The notes beneath the pieces are model-generated. The model was given only the letters and a program-made list of their open reading frames with translations, was not told where the DNA came from and did not search any database. Below are positions 22,883 through 34,476 of a stretch of 64,000 nucleotides of DNA, one piece after another. The DNA is from Deinandra increscens subsp. villosa (taxonomy: Eukaryota > Streptophyta > Magnoliopsida > Asterales > Asteraceae). Location: NCBI GenBank assembly GCA_039602395.1, contig JBCNJP010000025.1, positions 46,891,980 through 46,955,979 on the forward strand. The letters run 5' to 3'. The position numbers and the translations under genes are program-made. Position 1 is the first letter of the stretch; each line of letters starts with the position of its first letter.

Positions 22883-23030
22883 TCGAACCCAAAATTTTCA
22901 ATTTCATCCGAGTTGGGTCAATTTTCCACCCGAACTCAAAATTTTCAATTTCATCCGAGTTGCGTCAATTTTCCACCCGAACTCAATAATTTTCAATTTC
23001 ATCCGAGTTTGGTCAATTTTCCACTCGAAC
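22883..23030. repeat. 47-48 bp minisatellite, three units (B)
   Basis: Three units containing TTTTCAATTTCATCCGAG, the last two slightly diverged. B' has two units at the equivalent site. Confidence 0.9.
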
Positions 23031-23034
23031 TCAA

Positions 23035-24012
23035 GAATCCATATTCTTTTAAGTTGGTTAACATCAAACCAATACCAAGATTGATTTTAGCACAAGTTGG
23101 TCAATTTTTCACCAAACTTGGAAATTTAAGCACTTTGACTTTGAAAATTCACCTATTTTTGTATGGTCGTGGTCAGACATGTTTAGAATCATACCGGTCA
23201 ATTACGTGATCAATAACACTTATAATTCAATTCACCTTTCGTGTCCGATACCCTAAATCAGATTGTCGTATTGTTTGTCCACTTAAGCTCATACAAGGTA
23301 ATTTTCAACTCGTCTCATGTTATGTATTTATCATGTTTTCTATTCAGTTCAGAGAAATACTTTGTGTGGACCTTATTAGGTTGGAAGTTAACAGTATTCT
23401 ACCAATCATCAAATAGTTTTTCAGATTCAATCACACTTTTAAAAGTAATCTTTCCCCTGTTTCTTTAGTGTTAAGTGACTTATTTCATGGACATAGTCAT
23501 GAAATCATGATAACCCTTCTTTCATGACTATAGATGTATGAATTTTGGTGGGGTGAGAGCGTCAAGGTCAGAGTTTCCTCAGCAGATGACCTCTCACTTT
23601 ATTTTATGGAATGATGGAGCGTAAGATCACAAGGTCAGTGATTTCTCACAGCAAATGTGTCTCAGCTTTATTTATGGATGAGACTCAAGGTCAGAGTTTC
23701 CTCAGCAGATGAGTCTCATGTGTTGGTTTTGAAATAAGTCAACTCAATACTGAAGAAACAGAGGATGTGAGATTATAGTTTTCTTACTAGTACTAATGAG
23801 AAGGGCAAATTTAAAGAATATGCCACTGTTTAAACTTCCAAGGTCCACATTTCTCAATGAAATTAATGTGTTATCACAGAGACTTGTTTACTTCTTAGTA
23901 TGTTGAGCCTACCAACACATCAAATGATAGAGTTACCGGTCGATTGGATCATCTCCTACAGTTACTAAGCCAATGAAGTCAAGATACTAACATACTAGGG
24001 AATGGAGAAGGT
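23035..24012 (-). other. Element B non-coding stretch between RNase H and the internal array
   Basis: No gene seen. It parallels 9480-10874 of B' and carries the fused CTCCTA deletion site at 23953-23958 and three GGTCAG(A)GTTTC-type short repeats near 23570-23715. Confidence 0.7.
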
Positions 24013-24561
24013 TCAATCATAATTAATCATGCCTACAGCACTAATCAGAAAGTTAAACCTAGACATATCAAATGGTTTAGTGAAAAGGTCTGCTAACTGA
24101 TCATCTGAATTAACATGGACTAAAGTGACTAGTTTCTTCTCGGCACAATCCCTAATGAAATGGTACCTAATCTCAATATGCTTAGTCTTAGAATGCTGAA
24201 TGGGATTTTTAACAATTGAAATAGCAGCAGTATTATCTATATGAATAGGGGTACCCATGAAATTCAAACCGTAATCCAGCAGCTGATTTTGAATCCAGAG
24301 CACTTGAGAACAGCAGGAGGCATCAGCAATGTACTCCACTTCAGCCGTTGAGACTGACACTGTTGTCTGCTTCTTGCATTGCCATGAGACCAGACGGGTC
24401 CCTAAAAACTGAGCTCCTCTCGTTGTAGACTTACGATTGAGTTCACAACCGGCGTAGTCACTATCTGAGAAGGCTCGAAGGTCAAAGAGCGAATCTTTGG
24501 GATACCAAAGTCCTCTATTTGGATTGGACTTCAAGTATCGGAAAATCCTCTTCACGGCCAT
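24013..24561 (-). pseudogene. Element B RNase H
   Basis: RNase H removes the RNA strand during reverse transcription. 182 codons, MAVKRIFRYLKSNPNRGLWY onward, with SDSDYAGCELNRKST (copia motif DADWAG-like, catalytic Asp), STAEVEYIA (catalytic Glu), HIDNTAAISI (catalytic Asp) and the C-terminal TKHIEIRYHFIRD, ending QLADLFTKPFDMSRFNFL and MINYD*. It is separated from RT by one TAG at 24586-24588 where related elements have a Gln codon. Confidence 0.92.
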
Positions 24562-24585
24562 TAAGTGCGATTCTTTCGATTTACT

Positions 24586-25821
24586 CTAGAAACGGGAACA
24601 CAAGCAGACTCCAAACATGATGTCGGGACGACTTGCTGTCAGATACATGAGAGAGCCAATCATAGACCCGTATAGGTGCTCATCTATGCAAACACCCTCT
24701 GGATCTTGATTTAACTTGTGGCAAGTGACGACGAGCGTAGAGAAGCCTTTAGAATCTTGAAACCCAAACTTCTTCAGGATCTCTTTCACATATTTCCCTT
24801 GGCTGATAAGAATGCCATCAGATTTCTGTTTCACTTGAATTCCAAGGAAAAATGTCAACTCACCCATTGCACTCATCTCAAATTTCTTCTTCATTAACTC
24901 CTCAAATGCATGGCATAGGTCGACGTTTGTTGAACCAAAAATGATATCGTCGACATACACTTGCACTAACAGCATATCTTCACCAACATGTCGAATGAAT
25001 AGTGTCTGATCAATTACCCCTCGCTTGTAACCGTTTGACAGCAGATATGTCGATAACATCTCGTACCACTTCCTTGGGGCTTGGTGTAGACCATAGAGGG
25101 CCTTATCCAGTTTGTAACATTTCTTAGGGAAAGATTTGTCAACAAACCCCGGAGGTTGTTCTACAAACACGTCTTCATCAAGCTTTCCGTAGAGAAACGC
25201 GGTCATCACATCAAGTTGATAAACAATGATGTTCATTGATGCGGCATAAGCCAGGAAGATTCGTATTACCTCCAGACGAGCGACAGGCGCGTAGACGTCT
25301 TCGTAATCAATGCCGTCAACTTGCATGTACCCCTTCATAACTAAGCGGGCTTTATTTCTGATAATAATTCCACGGTCGTCTCTCTTGTTTTTGAAGATCC
25401 ATTTGATAGGAATAGGCTTTAAGCCCGGAGGAGGATCTACCAAATGCCAGACATTGAGCAATTTGAATTGTAGTAACTCTGTTTGCATGGCTTCAATCCA
25501 GTTATCATCTAAGAGGGCAGCAGCAACAGTGGGAGGCTCTTCTTGTGAAATGAAACAGGAATACAAACATGTGTTCAATTCCTTAGACTGACTCCTAGTG
25601 AAACGTTTGTCAACCGGCCCGATGATCTGATTCGTAGGATGTATCTTGTGAATTCGAGTCTCTTCAACAGCAGGGGCCGGAATAGACGAATCCAAATTCC
25701 CAGTTTGCAGGTCATCGCCTGGAGTCTCTCCGGTATCAATCTCTGTTACGTCATCTGAGTCAGAATCATGCGCAACAGTATCAATTTCAACAGTGTTGTC
25801 TGCCTCGGTTGTTACTTGTGC
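24586..25821 (-). pseudogene. Element B reverse transcriptase
   Basis: Copies element RNA into DNA. Residues counted from the Met at 25695: integrase-RT linker 1-60 (KRFTRSQSKELN), then the copia RT signature: NWIEAMQTEL (65-74), WIFKNKRDD, KARLVMKGY, DYEDVYAPVARLE (about 129-141), QLDVMTAFLYG (160-170, catalytic Asp 162), YGLHQAPRKW, and the catalytic YVDD at 247-250. It ends SRPDIMFGVCLCSRF followed by TAG. The upstream part to 25821 is linker (..ETPGDDLQTGNL) and is interrupted by C1 at 25826. RT catalytic Asp residues are all present. Confidence 0.93.
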
Positions 25822-25826
25822 AGGTT

Positions 25827-26184
25827 TGTAAAACCGAGATACGATCTTACTACTGCGTGTATCAATAAATCATGGTAAACACGGATGTAAATAAGAGAAT
25901 TCTTATTGATCACTTGAAGATACAAAGAAGACTCTCTAGTTTCTCTCTCTAGAAACACACACAGAAAGGTGTAGAATGACAGAAGTGTTAACATTCATTC
26001 TAACACGAACCTATTTATAGTTAGTGACAAAACAGGCTACGTACCAAATGGTACGGGCGTACCATTTGGTCCGGCGGACCATTTGGTCCGGTGCCAATGA
26101 TATTGTCACTAAAACTCATATCAAGACACGCTCACATAGATACAATACACGAGACACATCATAGCATAGGTATATGCTCTAACA
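25827..26184 (-). repeat. C1 3' LTR (358 bp)
   Basis: Plus-strand ends TGTAAAACCGAG and GCTCTAACA. It differs from the 5' copy at roughly ten positions. It contains palindromic GTACCAAATGGTAC and GGTCCGGCGGACC words (26041-26095) upstream of a TATAAATA box (element sense) near 26010-26017. Confidence 0.96.
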
Positions 26185-26196
26185 AACTCCCCCTTA
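26185..26196 (-). promoter_or_regulatory. C1 polypurine tract
   Basis: The minus strand reads TTAAGGGGGAGTT immediately before the LTR start TGTTAGAGC. The same tract precedes the 3' LTRs of C3 and, with an expanded G run, C2. Confidence 0.9.
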
Positions 26197-27909
26197 ACGT
26201 GTAGTGTATCTATTTTCTAACTAAACTCCAGTCTTCAATCTTTAACATTGCTGCATCCGATCTTCGACTTGAAATCTTGTCAGAAATAGAGCTTGCATAG
26301 CTGGATCACTCTTGAATCATCTTCGATCTTCAAGATCCACTTGTGAAAGATATAACAAACTCCCCCTTTCACCATGCTTGAGTCTTGACACATATAACCT
26401 GCAATTTCAGAAGACAGAAACGCGGCTTCCTTTTTCTTTTGAAAATTAATTTAATCTTGGCGCAAACCTTCTCTTCGAGAATCCAAGATAGATTTTGAAA
26501 ATTTTATTTCGTATCACATATCGATCGGCCGAAAACAAATAAGAAATAAAATCTTTTTGGCGTTTTGAAACTTTATATCAAAACACACCGAAAATCTTTT
26601 TAGACTTTTCAGATATGAAACATAAATGCAATACTGAATCAGACACTATTTTTGTCTTCTGCGAGAAAGATCACAACTTGGGATCATATTGAACATGACA
26701 TACTGAACTACACTTCAATTTCAATTACTTCAGCACATAAGTCATGTTGATTACTGGTATAATTTGTCCATCTTAAACTCAGGCACAATCATACTCATAA
26801 CATCTGGATATGTTATTGTATTGATTAATTTTGCTTTGACCAGTGTACCCCACACTATCAGACATACTCAGATATGTATTTTCTTTTATATCACACTTTG
26901 TGATTTCATTTGTGATTTAATCACATAACGATTGTACTCATGATTTAGTCAACTGTGTTCCATGCAAAAAGAAATAAGAACGTTAAATCGTCTACCTTAA
27001 GGTCGATCTTCTGATACGCAGATAAGGCCTCAGATTTAACAAAATAAGAAAATAAAAACAAGTTGAAATTGTATAACCCAACAACAATCAGGTCGGTACT
27101 CCCGTACATGCAGAGAAAGTTCGATGAGTTATACAAAACACCAAAGAAAATAAAGCAGAACGTCAAACGAACAACAATCAGGTCGATCTTTCGATACGCA
27201 GAGAAAATCCAATCGTTTGACAAAATAAAGAAAATCAAACAAGTTTAAATCTTTGCAAAAGGAACACATGTATACACAGTGACTTCTCATTTTCTTTTTC
27301 CCATATCTTTTTCTTGATATATCATGAGATACGCATCAAGATGTTGTCCACTTGGTCGAGCATTAGTATTTAATGTGTTTATCCCATCTGAATACTTTCT
27401 GATTGAATGTCGAGCCTACCAAGCACATCGAACAATGATCTTATGGCTTTTTCATCTAATTTATCCACGAGTCAGACACGTAAGCCAATGTACCATCATT
27501 TCCCAATTATGTCGGATACAATTTCTCAGTTTTCAATGTTTTTGTATTTTTATGTTTTTCACTGTTTTTTTAATTTTTCTATTTTTCTCCCCCTTAAAAT
27601 GAAAACTCTATTTTTGGATTTTCATTTTAACAAAAAACAAAATGACACTATTTTTTGTATTTTCAATTTTCTCCCCCTAAACTACATACGAAATGTAAAA
27701 GAAAGAAAATTGACCTTTCGACATGGATACCTTGCAGTTTTAGCTTTCAGAAAAATTTCAATTTTGAAATTGATATCACATGTAATTTAAGTTAAATCAG
27801 CAGAATACTCCTCCATCAGCAACTTTTCAATTACCGATAGGTCTTCTAAAAGTACCTGCACACTGGTCAAACACGTCAGTTTATAAATGACCCGAAGCAT
27901 TATCTTTTA
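26197..27909 (-). other. C1 3' untranslated region
   Basis: About 1.7 kb without a coding frame I can support; short frames such as 26945-27238 and 27407-27790 are not conserved as proteins in C2 or C3, while the DNA is. It contains the three-hairpin segment (next entry), runs of A/T and a U-rich/A-rich tract near 27540-27670. Confidence 0.8.
26982..27221 (-). ncRNA. Three-hairpin conserved RNA segment in the C1 3' UTR (candidate structured RNA)
   Basis: Three successive units, in plus coordinates 27162-27221, 27071-27134 and 26982-27040. Each is bounded by its own inverted pair (GTCAAAC/GTTTGAC, GTATAAC/GTTATAC, GTTAAATC/GATTTAAC in element sense) and has a shared interior: CTCTGC or ATCTGC, a small inner hairpin, then CGACC. 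Inner hairpins here are ATCGAAAGAT, GTACGGGAGTAC and ATCAGAAGAT. Stems differ between units but pairing is kept; see the equivalent segments in C2 (57622-57861) and C3 (39647-39887). The structure is inferred from sequence pairing. Confidence 0.65.
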
Positions 27910-29832
27910 TCAATCCTTTTCCATATCAGTCTGATAAGATTGAATCTTAGTAGCTTGATCATCAGAAAGTTGAGTAAGTGTATCAAGTCTGACCTTGGAT
28001 TTGTCAAAAAGATTTTCAAAATCCTTTGCAGTATCCTCAGCTTCATCTGTCCATTTCTTAACTTCTTTGACTAATCCAGCATTTTCCTCAGATAACTTTG
28101 TAATTTTGTGTTCAAACTCTTGTGTAACATTTTGAAATTTTAAGTCGTTCTCAACAATCTTTGCTTGTAGATCTGAAAAGTTTTCTTTCTGAGAAGAAAT
28201 TTCTTGAATTAGATCTGCTAACTTTTGTTGTTCATTTGTCAGTTCTTCTCTCCTTCTTTTATTTTCCTCAATCAACAAACCATTATCTTTTATCAATCCT
28301 TGAATCTTCTTGTCTTTCTGAGAACAAAACTCACAAACCGATTCATAGCCACTATTTCCAGAACCAATTATTTCAGATTCAGAATCAGAATCAGTTAATT
28401 CTTCTTCATCATCATTATGAACAATTTGAGCAATCATTGCAGATGCGGGAATCCATGCAGACTCGTCATCGGAATCGGGAGTGCAATAATTACCTTTATC
28501 CGATGTTTATGCGCTTGACTCAGAAATAAAAGCAGTTAAAGCAATTGTATCAGAAGTGTGTCCCCAATCATATTGTTTATCTACTTGAGACACCAAAGCT
28601 GTTGGAGACTTTGATGAAGAAACATTTGATTTTGAACACTCACGAGCAAAATGACCAAAATTAGAACATTTGAAACATTTTACCTTTGATTTGTCTATGC
28701 CAACCTTGCCATTTGGATTTAGACTTTGAAATCCGGTCTTTTTCTTGAATCTTTTAAGTCTTTGGGCTAACATTGCAAGTTGCCAATTAATGTCCATTTG
28801 TTCAAGGTTATCTGGATCAATCTGATCAAAATCTTCTCCAATCAAATTAGATGTTGTCAAACCACCATTCAGCAATCCATAATATGAAGATAACAAAGCT
28901 GAAATTAATGCAAAATGCTCATCTGATGTTTTTGCAGAAAACGAAGTCTGACTCGAATTATTTGGAATAGTGAAGTTACACCCTCTTGATGAATTTGTAG
29001 AGTTTCCTGAATCATGACCAGCTACAAAAGCTGTTTGAGGTGGATTTGATGAGTCAACACCAACTGATTTAGACTTTGCATTGATACTTGCAGAATTTTG
29101 ACCATGATACAATTCAGGATTTTGGAATTGAGCAGTTGACTTGTTTGAGGTCATCATTTCCATCTCTCTAGCATGAAGCTTTCCGGTTAAATCATGAAAT
29201 GATAATGCAGAATATTCTTTATCATGAGTAAGTAATAATACATAGTTTTCCCACTTTTCCGGTAACGCTTCCATCAATTTCTCTTTCAATTCCTCCTCGG
29301 TCTTTTCAATTTTAACCACTTTCATCTCACTAATCAGATGTGAAAACCTTGAAACAAGAGCAGAAATATTTTCTTTTTCATAATGTTGAAAATTTTCAAA
29401 TTCCTTGTTTAACACTTTTCGTCTACTCTTCTTATATTGGTCATTGCCTTCACATCGAGCAGATAAAGCATCCCATAACTGTTTAAGTTTCTTGCAAGTA
29501 CTGAATTGATGCAATAGCTCAGTAGGTAAAGCCATGGTAAGATAACCATAAACTTTTTGTTCAAGCTCATAACTTTTTCTTTCATCCTTATCAAAATCTT
29601 GAATTTCCTTATACTCTCCATCTGCAGTTGGACGTACATACAGCTTTTGAATTGGAATCCATAAATCAATATCGTTTGTGCTGATGTATGTAGAAAAACA
29701 TTGTTTCCAATTTTAATAATCTTCCAACTTTAACAGCTTAGGAACTTTCTGACTTGTTCCTATTTCATTATCAAAATTGAGCATAGCTTGTACCGTGCTT
29801 TGCATAGCCGCAAATGCTTGAAAATCAGACAT
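27910..29832 (-). pseudogene. C1 Gag (C-terminally deleted, with nonsense codons)
   Basis: Starts ATG at 29832 (MSDFQAFAAMQSTVQAMLNF). A UBN2/copia-type Gag core follows (WDALSARCEGND, FSHLISEM, ALPEKWENYVLLL), then the first zinc knuckle CFKCSNFGHFAREC (28677-28636), then an acidic segment and a coiled coil with CEFCSQKDKKIQ. Stops: TAA at 29715-29713 where C2 has CAA, and TAA just after SESSA at 28509-28507. It ends TDMEKD* at 27910, right at the edge of a deletion that removed the rest of the coiled coil and the second zinc knuckle. There is no pol. Confidence 0.88.
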
Positions 29833-30368
29833 TTTTCACCGAAAATGATACTTTAAAAACTTCGAACTCAGAAACGAAGGTGTTAGAATTTGTTTTTGAA
29901 AATCAACTTTGAACGAACAATGTAGAGCTCGTCAAGACGATCGATTTGAGTACTTATGGCTCTCGTAGCGATTTACAATGCAAAAGTTATGACACTTTTA
30001 AGAAATTGCCAGCAGACCAGATTTCAGCAGACCAGATTTCAGCGGACCAAATTGGTCAGGGCGGACCAAAATGGTACGGCGGACCAGAAAATAACTGCCA
30101 CGGACCAACTTGAAGATTGCCTAGCGGACCAACGGCGGACCAAATGTTCTTGAGGCGAACCAAAAACGTACCACGCTGATTTTAGACAATTTGGACTTAA
30201 ATTTGCTTCAGAAAGGTGCGAAAACTCACTAGGAACACTCAGAAATCATTTTTTACCTCGGAAACACTCGGAATTGGAAGAATTAGATGAAAAATGAAGA
30301 AAACCCACACTTTCTCTCTCTAAAAATCCGAAAATTGATACAAAAACACAGCAGTAGAGAAACCAAAT
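29833..30368 (-). repeat. C1 5' leader with GGTNCGCTG word array
   Basis: The leader between PBS and gag. Between about 30010 and 30175 the plus strand has repeated CAGCGGACCA, GCGGACCAA and GGTACGGCGGACC words (element sense TGGTCCGCTG and relatives). The matching arrays are at 53244-53455 (C2) and 42225-42510 (C4). No coding frame is supported. Confidence 0.8.
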
Positions 30369-30380
30369 GCTCTGATACCA
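30369..30380 (-). promoter_or_regulatory. C1 primer-binding site (tRNA-Met type)
   Basis: The minus strand reads TGGTATCAGAGC two bases after the end of the 5' LTR (30383). Confidence 0.93.
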
Positions 30381-30382
30381 CT

Positions 30383-30740
30383 TGTAAAACCGAGATACGA
30401 TCTTACTACTGCGTGTATCAATCAATCATGGTAAACAGGGATGTAAATAAGAGAATTCTTATTGATCACTTGAAGATACAAAGAAGACTCTCTAGTTTCT
30501 CTCTCTAGAAACACACACAGAAAGGTGTAGAAAATAAGAAGTGTTAACATTCATTCTAACACGAAGCTATTTATAGTTAGTGACTAAACAGGCTGCGTAC
30601 CAAATGGTACGGGCGTACCATTTGGTCCGGCGGACCATTTGGTCCGGTGCCAATGATATTGTCACTAAAACTCATATCAAGACACGCTCACATAGATACA
30701 ATACACGAGACACATCACAGCATAGGTATATGCTCTAACA
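30383..30740 (-). repeat. C1 5' LTR (358 bp)
   Basis: Same length and ends as 25827-26184 and followed by the target duplication AGGTT. Palindromic GTACCAAATGGTAC/GGTCCGGCGGACC words lie at 30597-30651. Confidence 0.96.
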
Positions 30741-30745
30741 AGGTT

Positions 30746-31915
30746 TAGCTTCCACAATTACATGTTCATCAGTCTGACTGGCAGGCATTTCAGGTGCTGA
30801 GGTGTAGATGAAGTGCCATTGACATTACTTGAAGGTGTTGAATGAATTTTCCTTGATAACTCCGTAGAATCAACTGAATAAATGGTATCCAGGATCGAAT
30901 AAGTAATAGGTGCAAACACATCAACAATAGGATTGGTAGCTTCATTTCCTTGATCAACAGCAGCAGAAGAAATACCTACATCATCAGATTGAAACACATT
31001 AAAAGTTGAAGAGAAAGACTCTAGGTCATACATGCTATCCGGAGCAGGATCTCTAGTGTTCAGAGTATGCTCATTATAAGTAACGTTGCATGACTCAATA
31101 ACAACTTGAGATCTTCTGTTGAACACTCGATAGGCCGCTGAGGTCATCGAATATCCAACAAAATAACCATCATCAGCCCTAGGGGCAAATTTGGTTAACT
31201 GATCCGTCTGAATTAATACAGTACAAGCGCATCCGAACGGTTTTAATCGTTTTAGATTCGGTTTCACTTTGGAAAACAGTTCGAAAGGCGTCTTGTTAGC
31301 ATGTTTGACCAGGAGCGTTCTGTTCAGAACATAGCAGGTTGTGTTGACAGCTTCTGTCCAAAAAGATAATTTTAAGTTAGAATCAACAAGCATTGTTCTG
31401 GCAGCTTCGATGATAGTTCTATTCTTCCGTTCAGCTACTCCGTTTTGTTGCGGTGTATACGGTGAACTGAACTGTCGAGTTATGCCTTTTTCATCACAAA
31501 ATGTGTCAAATGTCTGATTCTTGAATTCAGACCCATTGTCTGATCTGATGATTCTAACCCGCTCTCTGCATCTGTTCTCGATACGTGTGACAAAATCCTT
31601 CAAAATATCAGCAGTTTCAGACTTCTCTTTCAAGAAAAACACTCATGAGTATCTGGAGTAGTCGTCAGTGATAACCAAGCAGTATGACTTTCCCCCTAAA
31701 CTCTTGATGCTTACAGGCCCGAAGAGGTCTAGATGGAGTTGTTGAAGTATTGTTGTCGTTCTACGCGGTGGCTTTGGCTTGTGAGACGTCTTGTGTTGTT
31801 TACCCTTAAGACATGCCACACAATTGTCGATGTGGATGAATTCCTTCTCCGGCACACCGTCAACTTGTTTCCCCCTAACAAGGCGGTTCATGTTCCGAAA
31901 GTTCACATGACCCAT
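30746..31915 (-). pseudogene. Element B integrase
   Basis: Copia integrase. Zinc-binding HHCC domain: HRRMGHVNF (just upstream at 31930-31904), then CVACLKGKQHK; core: HLDLFGPV (catalytic Asp), ITDDYSRYS, SDNGSEFKNQ (catalytic Asp), YTPQQNGVAERKNRTIIE (catalytic Glu), AVNTTCYVLNR, KPFGCACTVL, and the C-terminal GYSMTSAAYRVFNRR. A TGA at 31643-31645 replaces the conserved Trp after DYSRYS. The downstream linker shifts frame near 30770 and is then interrupted by C1 (TSD at 30741-30745). D, D and E residues are present. Confidence 0.92.
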
Positions 31916-31924
31916 TCGCCTATG

Positions 31925-32377
31925 CTATAGTGTAGAGTCATCTTCTGATGCCTTAGCCAAGAAGCATGCAATAGAGCCAGTCGGCCTTGCAGCAGACATA
32001 TCCAGAGCATACATATTCCCTTTCCGTTTAGCTCGAAATAGAATCTGATCTTTGGGAATCTTGAAGCCAGGTTTCAGAATATAACATTCACGATTATCAA
32101 AGAACATTGGCATTTTGTTGTCGCAGATTTGAGAGACACTTAGCAGGTTGAACTTCAGATTAGACACCAAATTCACTTTGTCAAATGAAATTTCACCATT
32201 AGTCAAGAGACCGTTTCCTATTATTCTTCCACCCCGAACATCACCTCCAAAGGCAATAGGACCACCGTGCAATATCGTTTTGACATCATACAGCAGGTCC
32301 TTGTTCCCTGTCATGTGCCTGGAACAGACACTATCTAAGTACCACGTGTTGGCAGCACTCTGGGCCAGTCCCTGCAC
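31925..32377 (-). pseudogene. Element B protease and GAG-pre-integrase segment
   Basis: 150 codons. WYLDSVCSRHMTGNKDLLYD is the copia protease active site, but the usual Asp-Ser-Gly is Asp-Ser-Val, which should kill the enzyme. FGGDVRGGRIIGNG and LLSVSQICDN follow as in copia proteases; then the GAG-pre-IN region (ILFRAKRKGNMYALDM..). A TAG at 31925-31927 stands where the conserved Trp precedes HRRMGH. Neighbour: integrase continues in the same frame after the stop. Confidence 0.9.
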
Positions 32378-32393
32378 ATTTAAAAGAATGTGA

Positions 32394-33370
32394 TTAGTTT
32401 TGAGATAGACCCGGGCCAGATTGACCTGGGACCTTCTTCTTGGGTGCAGTTTTCACTGGAGGAGCATTTGTTGTATGAACAACAACAGGAGGATTTGTTG
32501 AAGATGTAACACTTGGTCGAGGAGCTCTTCCAGGTTGTTGAACCATCATAGACCTAGGCATAAAAGCAGGCCTTGGTCGAGGTGTCCAAGATCTTATAGG
32601 AACAGGATTTGGTGCAGGCATCCTCACTGGTTGTTGAACTTGTGGCCTCAAGGCTTTTACCTTCCTTCCCAATCCATGAGGAACATATTGAGCTTGGTTA
32701 GGAATGTAGAGTTGATTTGGCTAAGACTGTTGAAACATGGTGTCAGGTTGTTGAACCATGTAATCCTCACCATAATCCCCATAATACATTGGGGCCACTT
32801 GATTTCCTTGTGGGTAATAATGAACAAGAGGTATTGAGATGTTGTCAAAGGCAGGATAACCCGTGTTGTATGCACACACCCTTGCATCATGGTGTGGATT
32901 CCCGCAAACTGTACAACCCAAAGTCTCAACCATTCCACTAGTGTCAACCACAATAGGTAGTTCAGCAACTTGGGGAGCCTTTGGTTGTGGCTCGTTGGAT
33001 GTTGCACACTCATCCTTTTCTGTTTCAGTGACCACAGTCTTCTTCTTCCTCCTTCTGGTTTGTTTCTTTTCTTGGGGCTGTTCTCAGTTTCAGTAGCATC
33101 AACGGTTATTGCATCTAGCTCGACCACAGTGGGCTGATCTTCAACACTTGATTAAACAGTCAAAACAGGTTCATTTTGTGGTCTCTTCTTCTTTGGATGA
33201 CTTGTCTTGAAAAGAACCATAGTGGATTTACCAGCCACTTTGGGAGCATTGCAAACAGATGTAACAGTTGGCTCAACAGTCACGGATGCAGAAGTTGTAT
33301 GAGCAGACATCGTTAGAGGGTTTGATTGTGCATCAGGAACAGTGATCACCTTACCATCGGTGATTGTAAG
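32394..33370 (-). pseudogene. Element B Gag-Pol linker with second zinc knuckle
   Basis: Low-complexity Pro/Arg/Gln-rich sequence (RSWTPRPRPAF, VQQPGRAPRPSV) after a zinc knuckle CTVCGNPHHDARVC (32915-32874) and a basic Lys-rich stretch (TSHPKKKRPQNE, 33190-33160). Frames are broken at about 33150, 33040 and 32720. The CX2CX4HX4C ligands are intact. A second knuckle just before protease, hundreds of residues from the first, is also the layout of the C-family Gag. Confidence 0.78.
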
Positions 33371-33376
33371 ACCAGC

Positions 33377-34476
33377 TTATGTGTGCATAACAGTCTTACC
33401 ATGTTTTAAAGCCATTTCAGCAAAAGCACGATTAAACTCATCATCATCAATGTCCTGCTGAATCACAAGTTTTTCATTTGCAACCTTCTTCTTGGGCTTG
33501 CGCCTTCGAGTGGTTTTAGTTCTTTTAACAATTTCATTTGTGTTAAAAACATCATAGTTTTCATTAAATAAAAATGATTGAGCCTTTGATGTACTTTGTG
33601 TACACAAATTGAGAAACTCGGTTTAAGCAACTTTTTGCACATATGCTTCAAACAGACTAGTATTGACAGAGTTCAAGGAAATAGCATCAAAATCTCCAAA
33701 TTTTAATGTTTCATCGATCGGTGGGAGATCAGCGGTAGTTTCGGATCTAGCCAGCTGTTCTTCTATCGATTTGATTTCAGAAGTACACGGAATCAAACTG
33801 GGGTCGATGAACTTAATACGACTCTTAGGATTAATTTTAGTCAATTCGGGGACACAAAGATAGTTGTGGTTGAGTGGATGCTCAGCCGCACTTTCTAGTA
33901 TCTCCCGTGTTATACCCAAACCTGTCCTAAGACGCGACATTATGTTCTTAGCGATGCGCTTCCCAAAGTTTTAGGATTAAGTTTCATCAAATCGATTGTT
34001 TCTCGAGCCTCAGCGTAGCTGTTTCTCAGAGAAGTCAATGTTTTCAACAAATCAGTAATTTGAATTTTTAAGGTTGATTTTGTGTGCTTCATGATCTCAA
34101 TGTCATCTTGAAGTGACTTGATCTTAACCAAAAAATATTTTTCATTAGCTTCAAGAAGCTCAACATGACTCTCACTCTCTTTCGCTTTAGCATGCAACTC
34201 AAGGTTGTACGCGCGATAGCGAGCGACAGTATCACGACAAATATCAGTACATAAAGACGATCTTACCTCATCTGGAATTGTATCCTTCTGAAGTTCCAGA
34301 AGACGCTTTCTTGCCTCCGTCGCTATCTCAGATGGATTCACAGCAGTGACGTTTCCGACAGTAGGAGAAAACTCTTCAAGAATCTTATCAACTCCAGCCA
34401 TTAGACAAAAATCCATTAGGAAGAGAGGGTCAAATTCAACTGTCTCATAATGCTCCTCACCATCAGAGTTGACCAT
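33377..34476 (-). pseudogene. Element B coiled-coil region of the Gag polyprotein
   Basis: Starts at MVNSDGEEHYETVEFDPLF (34476) and runs through heptad-rich helices (ELHAKAKESESHVELLEANEKY, SLQDDIEIMKHTKSTLKIQ region, 34260-34000), then continues in a shifted frame from 33940 (MSRLRTGLGITREILESAAE) to 33623, a TAA, and 33607-33377 with a basic KRTKTTRRRKPKKKV stretch that could bind nucleic acid or act as a nuclear signal. I know no function for it; a long coiled coil between Gag core and protease is not usual in copia. Confidence 0.7.

Larger units (their letters stand above)
25827..30740 (-). mobile_element. Element C1: complete Gag-only copia-like retrotransposon inserted in B
   Basis: LTRs of 358 bp at 25827-26184 (3') and 30383-30740 (5'), both TG...CA on the minus strand, about 97% identical by eye. 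Perfect five-base target duplications AGGTT at 25822-25826 and 30741-30745. PBS 30380-30369 and PPT 26194-26185 are adjacent to the LTRs. The interior holds only a gag frame (29832-27910), a 5' leader with a word array and a long 3' UTR; there is no protease, integrase or RT. Compared with C2 the C-terminal ~470 codons of Gag, including the second zinc knuckle, are deleted. Confidence 0.96.
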
